DNA of 36,355 bases, taken from an uncultured Caryophanales bacterium. Lineage in GTDB: Bacteria > Bacillota_I > Bacilli_A > Acholeplasmatales > Anaeroplasmataceae. A model generated the notes under the pieces. That model had not been told where the DNA came from and ran no database searches. It was given only the letters and a program-made list of their open reading frames with translations. The position numbers were made by a program, and so were the translations under genes. Location of the stretch: positions 1 to 36,355 of the forward strand of contig CAMOUB010000006.1 in NCBI GenBank assembly GCA_946626345.1, given 5' to 3'. This document shows positions 24,669 through 33,157 of the stretch, one piece after another. The first letter of the stretch is position 1, and every line of letters starts with the position of its first letter.

Positions 24669-24697
24669 ATTATATCATTTCATCATTATAATTACAA
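24669..24697 (-). promoter_or_regulatory. Promoter of the gpmI-ABC-glxK-kinase-TIR-hydrolase operon
   Basis: The minus strand has TTGTAA (24692-24697), a 17-bp spacer and TATAAT (24669-24674), about 27 bases before the gpmI ATG and just after the recN terminator. It defines the start of the seven-gene unit. Confidence 0.82.
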
Positions 24698-24711
24698 TTA
24701 TAATGAAAATA

Positions 24712-24742
24712 GAAAAAAGCCATATAGAAATACTATATAGCC
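24712..24742 (-). terminator. Terminator of the nusB-recN operon
   Basis: On the minus strand GGCTATATAG pairs with CTATATGGCT (two wobble pairs) around a 5-base loop, followed by six T residues. It starts about 10 bases after the recN stop. Confidence 0.82.
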
Positions 24743-24751
24743 ATTATAACT

Positions 24752-26431
24752 CTATTTATTATTTAATAATTCTTTAGCATGTTCTATTGCATAAAGTGAT
24801 AATTTATCACCTGATAGCATTGTTGCAATCTCTTCAACTCTTTTATCATAATCTAGATCTATTACCTTTGTATAAGTTCTATCATTTATTTCTTCTTTAT
24901 AAATAAATTTATGATAATCTCCCTTTGCAGCAACCTGAGGTAGGTGAGTTATACAAATAACCTGTAATTTTTTAGATATTTCATACATTTTATCTGCAAT
25001 CTTTTTTGCAGTTATACCTGATACACCTGTATCAATTTCATCAAATATCATTAATGACACATCTGTTTTAGAAGCAAAGAATGATTTAAATGCTAGCATA
25101 ATTCTTGATGCTTCACCACCTGATGCTACTTTATGTAATAATTTAAGTGACTCACCCTTATTAAAGCTAACTAAAAAATCACATGTATCTATTCCATTAG
25201 CTAAATAAACATTTTTATTAAATGGATCACTAATATCTGGTATATTTAAATTAATTTTAAATATAGCATTAGATAAATCTAGATCTTGGCATTCTTTAAT
25301 TATAGATTTTTCCATGTTTGAGGCAATTTTTAATCTATATTCGTGTAATGCATTGGCATTATCTTTTAATACATTATGATATTTTATTAATTCATTCTTT
25401 TTCTCTTTTAATAATTCATCATAATTATTAACCATTTCAATATCTAAAGATATCTTTTTATAATAATCAATTAATTCAATAACGCTCTTTTTATATTTTT
25501 CTTTAGCTTTATTAATATCATTTAATCTTTCTTGTTTAATATTTAATTCTTCTTCATCATAATCTAATGATTTAATCTCTTTAGCTATTTCATCTTTTAT
25601 TTCAGATGAAATATAATATGTATCTAATAATTTTTCACTAAATTCAGAATATCTTGAATCATATGCTGATATTTTTTCAATTAATTTAGCTGCATCATAA
25701 ATATTATCTAGGGCACTAAATTCATTAGATTCTAAGTTAGAATATGCTTGATTTAAATTAGTAGATATCTTATCAAAATTCTCTAATTTTTTAATTTCTT
25801 CTTCTAATTCCTTATCAATATTAGGATATAGTTCTAATCTTTCTATTTCATCCTTTTCATATTCTAAGAATTCTAATCTTTCTAAAGTTTCCTTTTGTCC
25901 GGTTAATACCTTATCATAGATTTTATATGCTTCATTATAGTCATATAATGATTTAACATATAAATTCATTAAATTATCAAATTTATTATCTAGCTTAGGA
26001 TCTACTAATTCTAAATAATTATCAGGATTAAATAATTTAATTGTATCATTTTGAATATGTATATCAGCTAATAGCTTTGATATTTGTTTTAAATATTGTA
26101 GCGTTATAGCCTCACCATTAATTTTAATTTGATTTTTTGAATTAGATATTATTCTTTCTATAGTAATATCTTCTAATATTTTTATGTTAAATTTTTCTAA
26201 TAATTTATTAATTTTATCGTTTGATGAAAATACTCCTATAATAGTTGATGAGGTTGCACCATCTCTAATCATATCATTATCAGCTCTTTCACCTAATAAT
26301 AAATTGATTGTATCAATGATTAAAGATTTACCAGCACCTGTTTCACCTGTTATAACAGTCATACCAGAATTAAAATCTAATTCTATATCTTCAATTATTA
26401 CGAAATTTTTAACAATTAATTTTTTTATCAT
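24752..26431 (-). CDS. recN: DNA repair protein RecN
   Basis: This 559-residue SMC-like ATPase acts early in double-strand-break repair, bridging DNA ends. Walker A is 'GETGAGKS' (29-36), and the two halves are joined by an antiparallel coiled coil (about 150-350, rich in Glu/Lys/Leu). The C-terminal half carries the signature 'HKVASGGEASR' and Walker B 'IFDEIDTGVSG'. Length fits the family. It is the last gene of the nusB operon, 2 bases after tlyA, as in many Firmicutes, and a terminator follows. Confidence 0.96.
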   Translation of the reverse strand: MIKKLIVKNFVIIEDIELDFNSGMTVITGETGAGKSLIIDTINLLLGERADNDMIRDGATSSTIIGVFSSNDKINKLLEKFNIKILEDITIERIISNSKNQIKINGEAITLQYLKQISKLLADIHIQNDTIKLFNPDNYLELVDPKLDNKFDNLMNLYVKSLYDYNEAYKIYDKVLTGQKETLERLEFLEYEKDEIERLELYPNIDKELEEEIKKLENFDKISTNLNQAYSNLESNEFSALDNIYDAAKLIEKISAYDSRYSEFSEKLLDTYYISSEIKDEIAKEIKSLDYDEEELNIKQERLNDINKAKEKYKKSVIELIDYYKKISLDIEMVNNYDELLKEKKNELIKYHNVLKDNANALHEYRLKIASNMEKSIIKECQDLDLSNAIFKINLNIPDISDPFNKNVYLANGIDTCDFLVSFNKGESLKLLHKVASGGEASRIMLAFKSFFASKTDVSLMIFDEIDTGVSGITAKKIADKMYEISKKLQVICITHLPQVAAKGDYHKFIYKEEINDRTYTKVIDLDYDKRVEEIATMLSGDKLSLYAIEHAKELLNNK

Positions 26432-26433
26432 AA

Positions 26434-27192
26434 TTATTCCTCTATTGATTTAATAATATTTAAATCAGGATTAATTCCTCTTTTGATTAAAGCTAAGAAT
26501 TCTTTATTACCAGAACCACCTAAAATAGGAGATGGCTTTAATTTAAATATATCTAGGTTATATTTATTTAGCTCTAATCTAACATTTTCTATTATTCTAA
26601 TATGATCTTTTCTATCCTTAACTATTCCATTTTTTATTTTTACATTACCTATTTCAAATTGTGGCTTAATTAAGCATACAAATAAAGTATTATCAAAAAT
26701 AAAATTATTAATTCCAGGAAGTAAATATTCTATAGATACAAATGAGACATCCATCACTAATATATCAGGCTTTTTATCTAATGAATTAATATCTAAATCT
26801 AAAATATTAGTATTTTCCATAGATATTATTTTTTCATTATTTTTAAGTGATTCATGTAATTGATTAGAACCTACATCTACTGCATATACAAGCTTAGCAC
26901 CATTTTTAATAGCACAATCTGTGAATCCTCCTGTAGATGAACCTATATCTAATACTATTTTATCCTTAAAATCTAATTTAAAGGCATTTATAGCACCTTC
27001 AAGTTTAAATCCACCACGTGATACATAAGGACATACATTTATAAGTTCTACTTTATGTATACCATCAATATCATATGATGATTTATTTATTATTTTTCCA
27101 TCAATTAATATATGAGATGCTTCTATTTCTGTTTTTGCTTTATTTCTTGATTCAAAATAGCCATTTAAAACTAAATATTGATCTAATCTCAT
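26434..27192 (-). CDS. tlyA: TlyA-family rRNA 2'-O-methyltransferase
   Basis: This 252-residue enzyme has an N-terminal S4 RNA-binding domain ('MRLDQYLVLNGYFESRNKAK', 1-60) and an FtsJ-like Rossmann methylase. The SAM loop is 'VLDIGSSTGGF' (80-90). K63, D148, K176 and E231 line up with the KDKE catalytic tetrad of 2'-O-methylases. Characterised homologues methylate cytidines in 16S and/or 23S rRNA, which sets sensitivity to capreomycin; older annotation as haemolysin is not supported by the domains. The start overlaps the xseB stop (TAATG). Position before recN is conserved in Firmicutes. Confidence 0.95.
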   Translation of the reverse strand: MRLDQYLVLNGYFESRNKAKTEIEASHILIDGKIINKSSYDIDGIHKVELINVCPYVSRGGFKLEGAINAFKLDFKDKIVLDIGSSTGGFTDCAIKNGAKLVYAVDVGSNQLHESLKNNEKIISMENTNILDLDINSLDKKPDILVMDVSFVSIEYLLPGINNFIFDNTLFVCLIKPQFEIGNVKIKNGIVKDRKDHIRIIENVRLELNKYNLDIFKLKPSPILGGSGNKEFLALIKRGINPDLNIIKSIEE

Positions 27193-27407
27193 TAGGATTC
27201 ACTCTTAAAATCTTCTAAGCCTGCTTCAGTCATTTTTTTAACAACTAGTTCTTCATTTTTAGTTAATATTTCATAACACTTCTTTGATAATTCTAAGCCT
27301 TCAGTATATCCTTTAACAGCTTCTTCTAATGAAATATCAGTGCTTTCAAGCTTTTTTAATGTTTGTTCTAACTCATTCATTAATTGTTCAAATGTTTTAT
27401 TTTCCAT
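27192..27407 (-). CDS. xseB: Exodeoxyribonuclease VII small subunit
   Basis: This 71-residue helical protein has the family pattern 'FEQLMNELEQTLKKLESTDISLEEAVKGYTEG', and it forms the small subunit that packs on XseA in the single-strand-specific exonuclease VII. It overlaps the end of xseA by 11 bases and ends in a TAATG junction with tlyA, so translation is coupled. Length matches the family. Confidence 0.95.
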   Translation of the reverse strand: MENKTFEQLMNELEQTLKKLESTDISLEEAVKGYTEGLELSKKCYEILTKNEELVVKKMTEAGLEDFKSES

Positions 27408-28605
27408 TTTTTGATACCTCCATTACAGTAGATATAACCTTACCATTTTTTAATTCAGTAACTAATGTATCACCTGTTTTAACATCTTTTATATCAGTTA
27501 ATATTTTTCCATTAACTCTATTTATAGAATAGCCCTTATCCATTATAGCTAAAGGATTTAAGGAATCTAGTGATGCTTTTAATATATCAAATTGATGCTT
27601 TTTCTCTTTAATGATATTAGCTATAAGCATATTTAATCTTAATGAATCATTATTTAATATTTCTCTTTTATGCTTTAAAACAGCTTTAGGATTTTTTGAT
27701 TCAATAATTCTATCATAATTTGCAAGCTTTAATTTAGCTTCATTTAATATATATGTAATTCTTTTTGTTAATGTTCTTTCATAAAAGCCTATATTATCTT
27801 TTAAGGCATCTACATTAGGTGTTGCAATTTCAGCACCTGCTGTAGGTGTTGCAGCTCTAATATCAGCAACAAAATCAGCAATTGTAAAATCTATTTCATG
27901 TCCTACAGCTGAAATTATTGGGATTTCACTATTATAAATGGCATAGGCAACAACCTTTTCATTAAATGCCCATAAATCTTCAATAGATCCACCACCACGT
28001 CCTACAATTAAAACATCACATAAATTATCTATATTTGCTTTTTTTATTTGCATAACTATATTATCTTTAGCATCGTTTCCTTGAACAATTGCAGGATACA
28101 ATATTACCTTAGTTAAAGGATATCTTCTTTTTATTGTATTAATGATATCTCTAATAGCCGCACCTGTAGGTGATGTTATAACACCAACTGTATTAGGAAA
28201 TCTTGGAATAGGCTTTTTATGTTCAGGTTTAAATAAGCCTTCTTCTTCTAATTCCTTTTTTAGTTTTTCATAAGCTATATATAAATCACCAAGTCCAGAT
28301 GTTTTAATTTCTTTTACATTAATTTGATATGATCCACTTGGTTCATATACTGTAACATTTCCTCTTACAAATACCTTCATACCATCTTCTGGTTCAAAAT
28401 TAACACGTGAGGCGTATGTAGCAAACATTGTGGCAGATATTTGTGCACCTTCATCTTTTAAAGTAAAATAAAAATGTCCACGAGAATTATGCTTAAAATT
28501 AGATATTTCTCCTTCAAGTAATACCTCATCTAAGTTATGGTCGTGGTCAAATTTATATTTTATATATTTAGTTAGGGCTGTTACAGTTAAATAACGCTCT
28601 TCCAT
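27397..28605 (-). CDS. xseA: Exodeoxyribonuclease VII large subunit
   Basis: This 402-residue catalytic subunit degrades single-stranded DNA in both directions without needing metal. The N-terminal OB fold (1-105, 'ILLEGEISNFKHNSRGH'-like) binds ssDNA. The catalytic core contains 'GVITSPTGAAIRDI', 'VGRGGGSIEDLWAFN' and 'ISAVGHEIDFTIADFVAD', the conserved GRGGGS and GHE-D motifs. A coiled-coil arm (about 270-350) and a small C-terminal domain that recruits XseB follow. It is somewhat shorter than the E. coli enzyme, as usual in Firmicutes. Confidence 0.96.
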   Translation of the reverse strand: MEERYLTVTALTKYIKYKFDHDHNLDEVLLEGEISNFKHNSRGHFYFTLKDEGAQISATMFATYASRVNFEPEDGMKVFVRGNVTVYEPSGSYQINVKEIKTSGLGDLYIAYEKLKKELEEEGLFKPEHKKPIPRFPNTVGVITSPTGAAIRDIINTIKRRYPLTKVILYPAIVQGNDAKDNIVMQIKKANIDNLCDVLIVGRGGGSIEDLWAFNEKVVAYAIYNSEIPIISAVGHEIDFTIADFVADIRAATPTAGAEIATPNVDALKDNIGFYERTLTKRITYILNEAKLKLANYDRIIESKNPKAVLKHKREILNNDSLRLNMLIANIIKEKKHQFDILKASLDSLNPLAIMDKGYSINRVNGKILTDIKDVKTGDTLVTELKNGKVISTVMEVSKNGK

Positions 28606-28618
28606 AATAATCTCCTAA

Positions 28619-29008
28619 TTATAAATTTTTATAGATGTTTTCTAATAATCTATTATTAAATCCTGTAGCCTTATGATCACCTTGATCTGAAAATTGTTTT
28701 GTAATTTCTAATGCTTCATTAATAACAATTCTCTTATCAGTATTACCATCAATAAATTCGGCTGTAGCTAATCTAATAATAGCTCTATCAACTATATTTA
28801 ATCTATTTAAAGAATAATTCTCTAATGATTTAGAAATTAAATCATCTATTCTTTCTTTATTAGATTCAACCATATCTAAAAAATTATTTACATCAGCTGT
28901 TAATTTATGTGATGCAACATCTTTTCTTGCTTCCTCTAATGAAATTCCATTAAAATCAGCACTATATAAAATTTGCATTGTAGCTATTCTTGCTTCTCTT
29001 CTTGTCAT
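28619..29008 (-). CDS. nusB: Transcription antitermination factor NusB
   Basis: This 129-residue all-helical protein binds the boxA RNA of rRNA leaders with NusE (S10) to prevent termination. Conserved features are 'RREARIATMQILYSADF' at the N-terminus and 'NIVDRAIIRLATAEF' and 'INEALEITKQFSD' toward the C-terminus. It is the first gene of the nusB-xseA-xseB-tlyA-recN unit, 13 bases before xseA. A promoter with an overlapping palindrome lies 31-59 bases upstream. Confidence 0.95.
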   Translation of the reverse strand: MTRREARIATMQILYSADFNGISLEEARKDVASHKLTADVNNFLDMVESNKERIDDLISKSLENYSLNRLNIVDRAIIRLATAEFIDGNTDKRIVINEALEITKQFSDQGDHKATGFNNRLLENIYKNL

Positions 29009-29038
29009 ACAATTACTCCAACAAATAAACTCAAATGT

Positions 29039-29067
29039 ATTTTAACATAAAATGTTAAATAATTAAA
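29039..29067 (-). promoter_or_regulatory. nusB operon promoter with overlapping palindrome
   Basis: The minus strand has TTTAAT (29062-29067), a 17-bp spacer and an extended -10 TGTTAAAAT (TAAAAT 29039-29044). The perfect palindrome TTTAACAT-aaa-ATGTTAAA (plus strand, 29041-29059) covers the spacer and -10, the classic position of a repressor site. Confidence 0.6.
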
Positions 29068-29072
29068 GTATT

Positions 29073-29108
29073 TTAAAAAACAAAGTGAGCCAGATTATAC
29101 TGACTCAC
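29073..29108 (-). terminator. Terminator of the tandem EAL gene pair
   Basis: On the minus strand GTGAGTCAG and CTGGCTCAC (one T-G) form a 9-bp stem with a TATAAT loop that contains the stop codon of the second EAL gene, followed by TTTGTTTTTT. Confidence 0.85.
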
Positions 29109-31053
29109 CAACTTTATTCTTTTCAAAAATGAATTTAATAAATTCATCATATGGTAAAGGTCTTGAATAATAATAACCTTGGATGTTATCACAATCAAAA
29201 TCTATAAATCTCTTTGATTGTTCTTCTGTTTCAATACCTTCAATAATGGTTTCTCTTTCTAGTGACTTAATTAAATTAAATGTATTTTTAAGTACTATTC
29301 TCATTTTATCATCAGTTGATGAATCAACTAATGATTTATCAATTTTTACATTTGTAATAGGTAATATTGAGAATCTTTCAATATTAGAATATCCTGTACC
29401 ATAATCATCTAATGAGAAGCTTATTCCATAATCCTTTAATTTCTTAATATTTTCTTTTGCTACCTTCTCATTTAATGAATCATAACTTTCAGTAATTTCA
29501 ATATTAATCTTATCAGGAGTTACACCATATTTTTCCATTGTATAAATTATATTTGAATATAAGTATGGTGATACACAATCTATCATTGAAATATTAAATT
29601 CAATATATTTTAACCCTGATTTTTTAAAATCGTCTGATGCAATAAATTTACAGATACTTTCAAATACATAATTATCTATTTGAATAATTTTACCTGTTTT
29701 TTCAGCTTGAGGAATAAATATACCAGGAGGTATTAAACCATATTCAGGATGGTTTAATCTAACTAATGCCTCAGCCGAATAATATTTATCACTTTTTACA
29801 TTATAAATTGGTTGATAATATACTAATAATTGATTGTTTTTTATAGCTTCATCTATTATAGAATCAATATTAGATATAATCTTAAATGTTTTATCTTCTT
29901 TTATTTTAGATAATCTAATTATGTTTCCATCTAAACTTAGTCTTTCACTATAATTCTTAATAAATATTAAATATTCATTATAATCTTTAAAATCCTGACA
30001 TGCATTTACTAATACAAATTGTGGATTAGGTGAATATTTACCACCATTTTTCTTTAATTTATCAGTTGAATCTTTTAATTCATCTAATATTTTATCTTCA
30101 TATCCAATTTCAGATAATACAATCGCAAATATTCCATTATCTAGATAAAACCAAGATACTGCATTATCTATCAATTTAAAACGTTGTGATAAATTCTTTA
30201 TAACATTTTTAACATAAGATATTGCAATATCATATGTATATAGGTCATATATTTCATAATAATTTTTTATTTTAGCTATAATTTGACATGATTCTTTTTT
30301 CTTAAATAAAAAGTATTTTTTCATCTCTTTGGCAAAAGCTTTAGTATTTCCAATATTGAATTTTGAATTATTATATTCAATAGGTATTTCAATAGCGATT
30401 GAAATAATTATTGCTGATAGGGCAGATGAAAATGATTCAATTAATAATCCTTGATATAAAAATTGTATTATTAAAGAAATTATAGTAATAGGGAATATTG
30501 CAAAAATAGTTATTTTTTCCCTTAGATTGAACATAAATCTATATCTTATGATAATAAATATTGTAACTAAGAAATAGAATACAGAATTAATATATGCAGC
30601 TAAAATCCAAGGTCCTCTATGATAATATAAATCTTCTGATATATTACCCATATTATCAACATAATCATAGTAGAAAAATCCATGATTATATAAATTTAAT
30701 AAAATTATTGTAACTACAAATAAAAATGGAATTAAAAATAAAATGATAAGCCATTTTTTTCTTTTCAATCTTCTTTCAAGTTCACATAAAGATATTACAT
30801 AAATTAAATAAATAACTAGAAGTGAGTTTCTAAAAAGATGATAAAGTGTTGTAAAAAACATTAAAGCACTATAATTTAGCATTGGTGAAAAACAAGAGAT
30901 TGCATCACATATTGTAGTTATTGTCATTGCTACAAGTAAAATCATATATACTTTTGAGCTTTTATTTTTATACATTCTTTTTGATAATGCTGCAACAAAT
31001 AATGCAATAATAATCATTAAGGCAGCACCATCAAATTGATAAATGCCAATCAC
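29095..31053 (-). CDS. Multi-spanning membrane EAL-domain c-di-GMP phosphodiesterase (second of pair)
   Basis: This 652-residue protein has about seven membrane helices (8-225) forming a sensor module, then a degenerate GGDEF domain (about 235-380, with 'YLDNGIFA' where GGDEF should be), then an EAL domain (395-645). EAL is intact: E428-A-L, N487, E522, D549/D550, K570, E605 and Q625 match the metal, substrate and catalytic positions of active enzymes, so hydrolysis of c-di-GMP to pGpG is expected. The start is GTG 31053 with AAGGAGGTG; an overlapping ATG is out of frame and meets a stop at once. It lies 29 bases after its paralogue and shares its transcript. Confidence 0.9.
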   Translation of the reverse strand: MIGIYQFDGAALMIIIALFVAALSKRMYKNKSSKVYMILLVAMTITTICDAISCFSPMLNYSALMFFTTLYHLFRNSLLVIYLIYVISLCELERRLKRKKWLIILFLIPFLFVVTIILLNLYNHGFFYYDYVDNMGNISEDLYYHRGPWILAAYINSVFYFLVTIFIIIRYRFMFNLREKITIFAIFPITIISLIIQFLYQGLLIESFSSALSAIIISIAIEIPIEYNNSKFNIGNTKAFAKEMKKYFLFKKKESCQIIAKIKNYYEIYDLYTYDIAISYVKNVIKNLSQRFKLIDNAVSWFYLDNGIFAIVLSEIGYEDKILDELKDSTDKLKKNGGKYSPNPQFVLVNACQDFKDYNEYLIFIKNYSERLSLDGNIIRLSKIKEDKTFKIISNIDSIIDEAIKNNQLLVYYQPIYNVKSDKYYSAEALVRLNHPEYGLIPPGIFIPQAEKTGKIIQIDNYVFESICKFIASDDFKKSGLKYIEFNISMIDCVSPYLYSNIIYTMEKYGVTPDKINIEITESYDSLNEKVAKENIKKLKDYGISFSLDDYGTGYSNIERFSILPITNVKIDKSLVDSSTDDKMRIVLKNTFNLIKSLERETIIEGIETEEQSKRFIDFDCDNIQGYYYSRPLPYDEFIKFIFEKNKVGESV

Positions 31054-31082
31054 ATTATCACCTCCTTAATTTTTTAATATAA

Positions 31083-33047
31083 TTAATTATACTTTTCTAA
31101 AAATTCAATAAAATTAGATTCAGGTAAAGCTTTAGAGAAATAAAAGCCTTGAATAAATGAACAATCAAATTTTAAGAAATCATTAAATTCAGATTCTGTC
31201 TCTATTCCTTCTATTACAGTCTTTCTATTAAGCTCATGAATCATTTTAAATGTTGATTTAATGGCGTTTCTCATTTGTTCTGATTTAGTTAGCTTTACAA
31301 GGTTCCTATCTAATTTTACATATCTAATAGGGAATTTAGCAAATTTTTCAAGATTTGAATAGCCTGTACCATAATCATCTAAGATGAATTCAAAGCCTGA
31401 ATCCTGTAAAATATTAATTCTAGTAAATAATATATCATCATAGACAAAAGGCTTTGATTCAGTAATTTCAAAATTAATATAATTTGGTTCAATATTATAT
31501 TTTGTTTTTAGTCTTAATACATTTTCAACAAAGCTAGGATTATTAAAATCTGAAACAGATAAATTAATTGTAACTAAATCAATTCCATAATTTTTTAAAT
31601 TAATTTCTGAAATAAACCTCATTACCTTTTCAATAACAATCAAATCAATTTGTGTTATTACGCCCTTTGTTTCTGCATAAGGTAAAAATAAATCAGGTAA
31701 AATAGTACCATATTTAGGAGATTCAATTCTTACTAGCGCCTCAGCACATGTAAATTTCTTTTCCTTTACATTATAAATTGGCTGATAATGAACATTAAAG
31801 TAATCAAATTTAATTGCTGTTTCTACTATTTCATCAATATTTGTTTTTACAAAATAATCATCTTGTTCTTTTATATTAGAATATTCAAATATACCTATTT
31901 CATTATTATTATGATATTCATCAGCAAATTTTAAGAATTTTTCTTCTGATTCAAAATCTTTAATACATTGAATAATTGTAATACTTAATTCAGGTGAAAA
32001 ATCAATGTTATTTAATTTAACTACTGATATTTCATTTCTTATCATCTCAGCAATATTTTGTGCTTTTGATTTCGAATTATATACAACAGCAAATACACCA
32101 TCATCTAATGAATAGAATTCATTTTTTTTATCTATTTGTTCTAATGCATTAGAGAATTGTTTTATATATGAATTAGCTCCATCAAAATTAAATTTATTAA
32201 ATATTTCATTATAATTAACCATTTTAATTAATAAAACATAATCTTTATCCTTATATGAAAAGATTCTATATACATCAATTTTAAATTGATTTAAGGAAGG
32301 TAAGCCTGTTTTAGAATCTATTATTAATTCAGGAGATTCAACATTTTGTACTATAATTAAAAATGCTAATGATACTATTATCATTTCATTTAAAGATTCT
32401 TGATTTCTAAATCTTAATATAATTGCTAATATTGTAAGTGGGATAATACTTATCATTGAGAAAAATTGTGGCCACTTGAATACTCTTTTATTTCTAATTA
32501 AATGTATTAATATAAATACTAAATAATATACATCAAAGAATGTTAGCATTGGTATTAGTTTTCCTGGTGTATATATTAAATCACCTGCTGGAGATAATTT
32601 AAATTCAAATATAAAATGTGTAAAGAATGTGCTAAATATTAATGATTGTAAAATAATTATTGGAACATATAGCATAAATATATAAATAGTTGATTTTCTA
32701 ATTTGATTAAATGTTTTTGTTAATCCTATAACGTATATTGTATAAAAAAAGATAATAAAATATCTTAATGAGAAATGAATTATATGCAATAGATATGATA
32801 TATAAAAATTATGATCAATGCTTGATATATTTAAAGCTCTATAATTATTTGAATATATAGCTGATAATAAATCAAAAAATGTAGCTAAAAAGCATATTAA
32901 TAATAATATTAAGAATAGATTACTTGATTTAGCTTTATTCATACGTCTTAAGAATACTGATATTGTTAAAAATGCAAATAAAAAAATTGCTGCCACATCA
33001 TAATATATCATATATTCTAAAAATATAAAGCTTAAGAATGAATGCAT
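31083..33047 (-). CDS. Multi-spanning membrane EAL-domain c-di-GMP phosphodiesterase (first of pair)
   Basis: This 654-residue paralogue of the next gene has the same layout: about seven membrane helices (15-235), a degenerate GGDEF domain and an EAL domain (405-650). The GGDEF domain keeps its opening 'DSKTGLPSLNQF' (244-255) but has 'SLDDGVFA' at the active site, so no cyclase activity is expected. EAL catalytic residues are all present: E436-A-L, N495, E530, D557/D558, K578, E614 and Q633. The degenerate GGDEF may bind GTP or c-di-GMP as an allosteric input, as in some characterised GGDEF-EAL proteins. The ribosome site is GGAGGTGAT; an extended -10 TGTTATAAT precedes it. Confidence 0.9.
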   Translation of the reverse strand: MHSFLSFIFLEYMIYYDVAAIFLFAFLTISVFLRRMNKAKSSNLFLILLLICFLATFFDLLSAIYSNNYRALNISSIDHNFYISYLLHIIHFSLRYFIIFFYTIYVIGLTKTFNQIRKSTIYIFMLYVPIIILQSLIFSTFFTHFIFEFKLSPAGDLIYTPGKLIPMLTFFDVYYLVFILIHLIRNKRVFKWPQFFSMISIIPLTILAIILRFRNQESLNEMIIVSLAFLIIVQNVESPELIIDSKTGLPSLNQFKIDVYRIFSYKDKDYVLLIKMVNYNEIFNKFNFDGANSYIKQFSNALEQIDKKNEFYSLDDGVFAVVYNSKSKAQNIAEMIRNEISVVKLNNIDFSPELSITIIQCIKDFESEEKFLKFADEYHNNNEIGIFEYSNIKEQDDYFVKTNIDEIVETAIKFDYFNVHYQPIYNVKEKKFTCAEALVRIESPKYGTILPDLFLPYAETKGVITQIDLIVIEKVMRFISEINLKNYGIDLVTINLSVSDFNNPSFVENVLRLKTKYNIEPNYINFEITESKPFVYDDILFTRINILQDSGFEFILDDYGTGYSNLEKFAKFPIRYVKLDRNLVKLTKSEQMRNAIKSTFKMIHELNRKTVIEGIETESEFNDFLKFDCSFIQGFYFSKALPESNFIEFLEKYN

Positions 33048-33093
33048 ATAATCACCTCCAATCTAAAATTTAAAATCGAATAATTCTTAATTA

Positions 33094-33102
33094 ATTATAA
33101 CA
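33094..33102 (-). promoter_or_regulatory. Extended -10 of the EAL gene pair
   Basis: The minus strand reads TGTTATAAT with the hexamer at 33094-33099 and an expected start near 33087, about 40 bases before the first EAL ATG. No good -35 is seen. No clear terminator follows the NAD(P)HX repair gene that ends at 33158, so read-through from it is possible. Confidence 0.55.
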
Positions 33103-33157
33103 TAGAAAAAACAAATATTGTAGATTGATTATTTAATTAATTATTAAATAAAGTATA

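Noticed and set aside
33103-33157. Terminator between the NAD(P)HX repair gene and the EAL pair
   Set aside because: Only AT-rich palindromes such as TTTAATTAATTATTAAA are present, without a GC stem or a clear T run.
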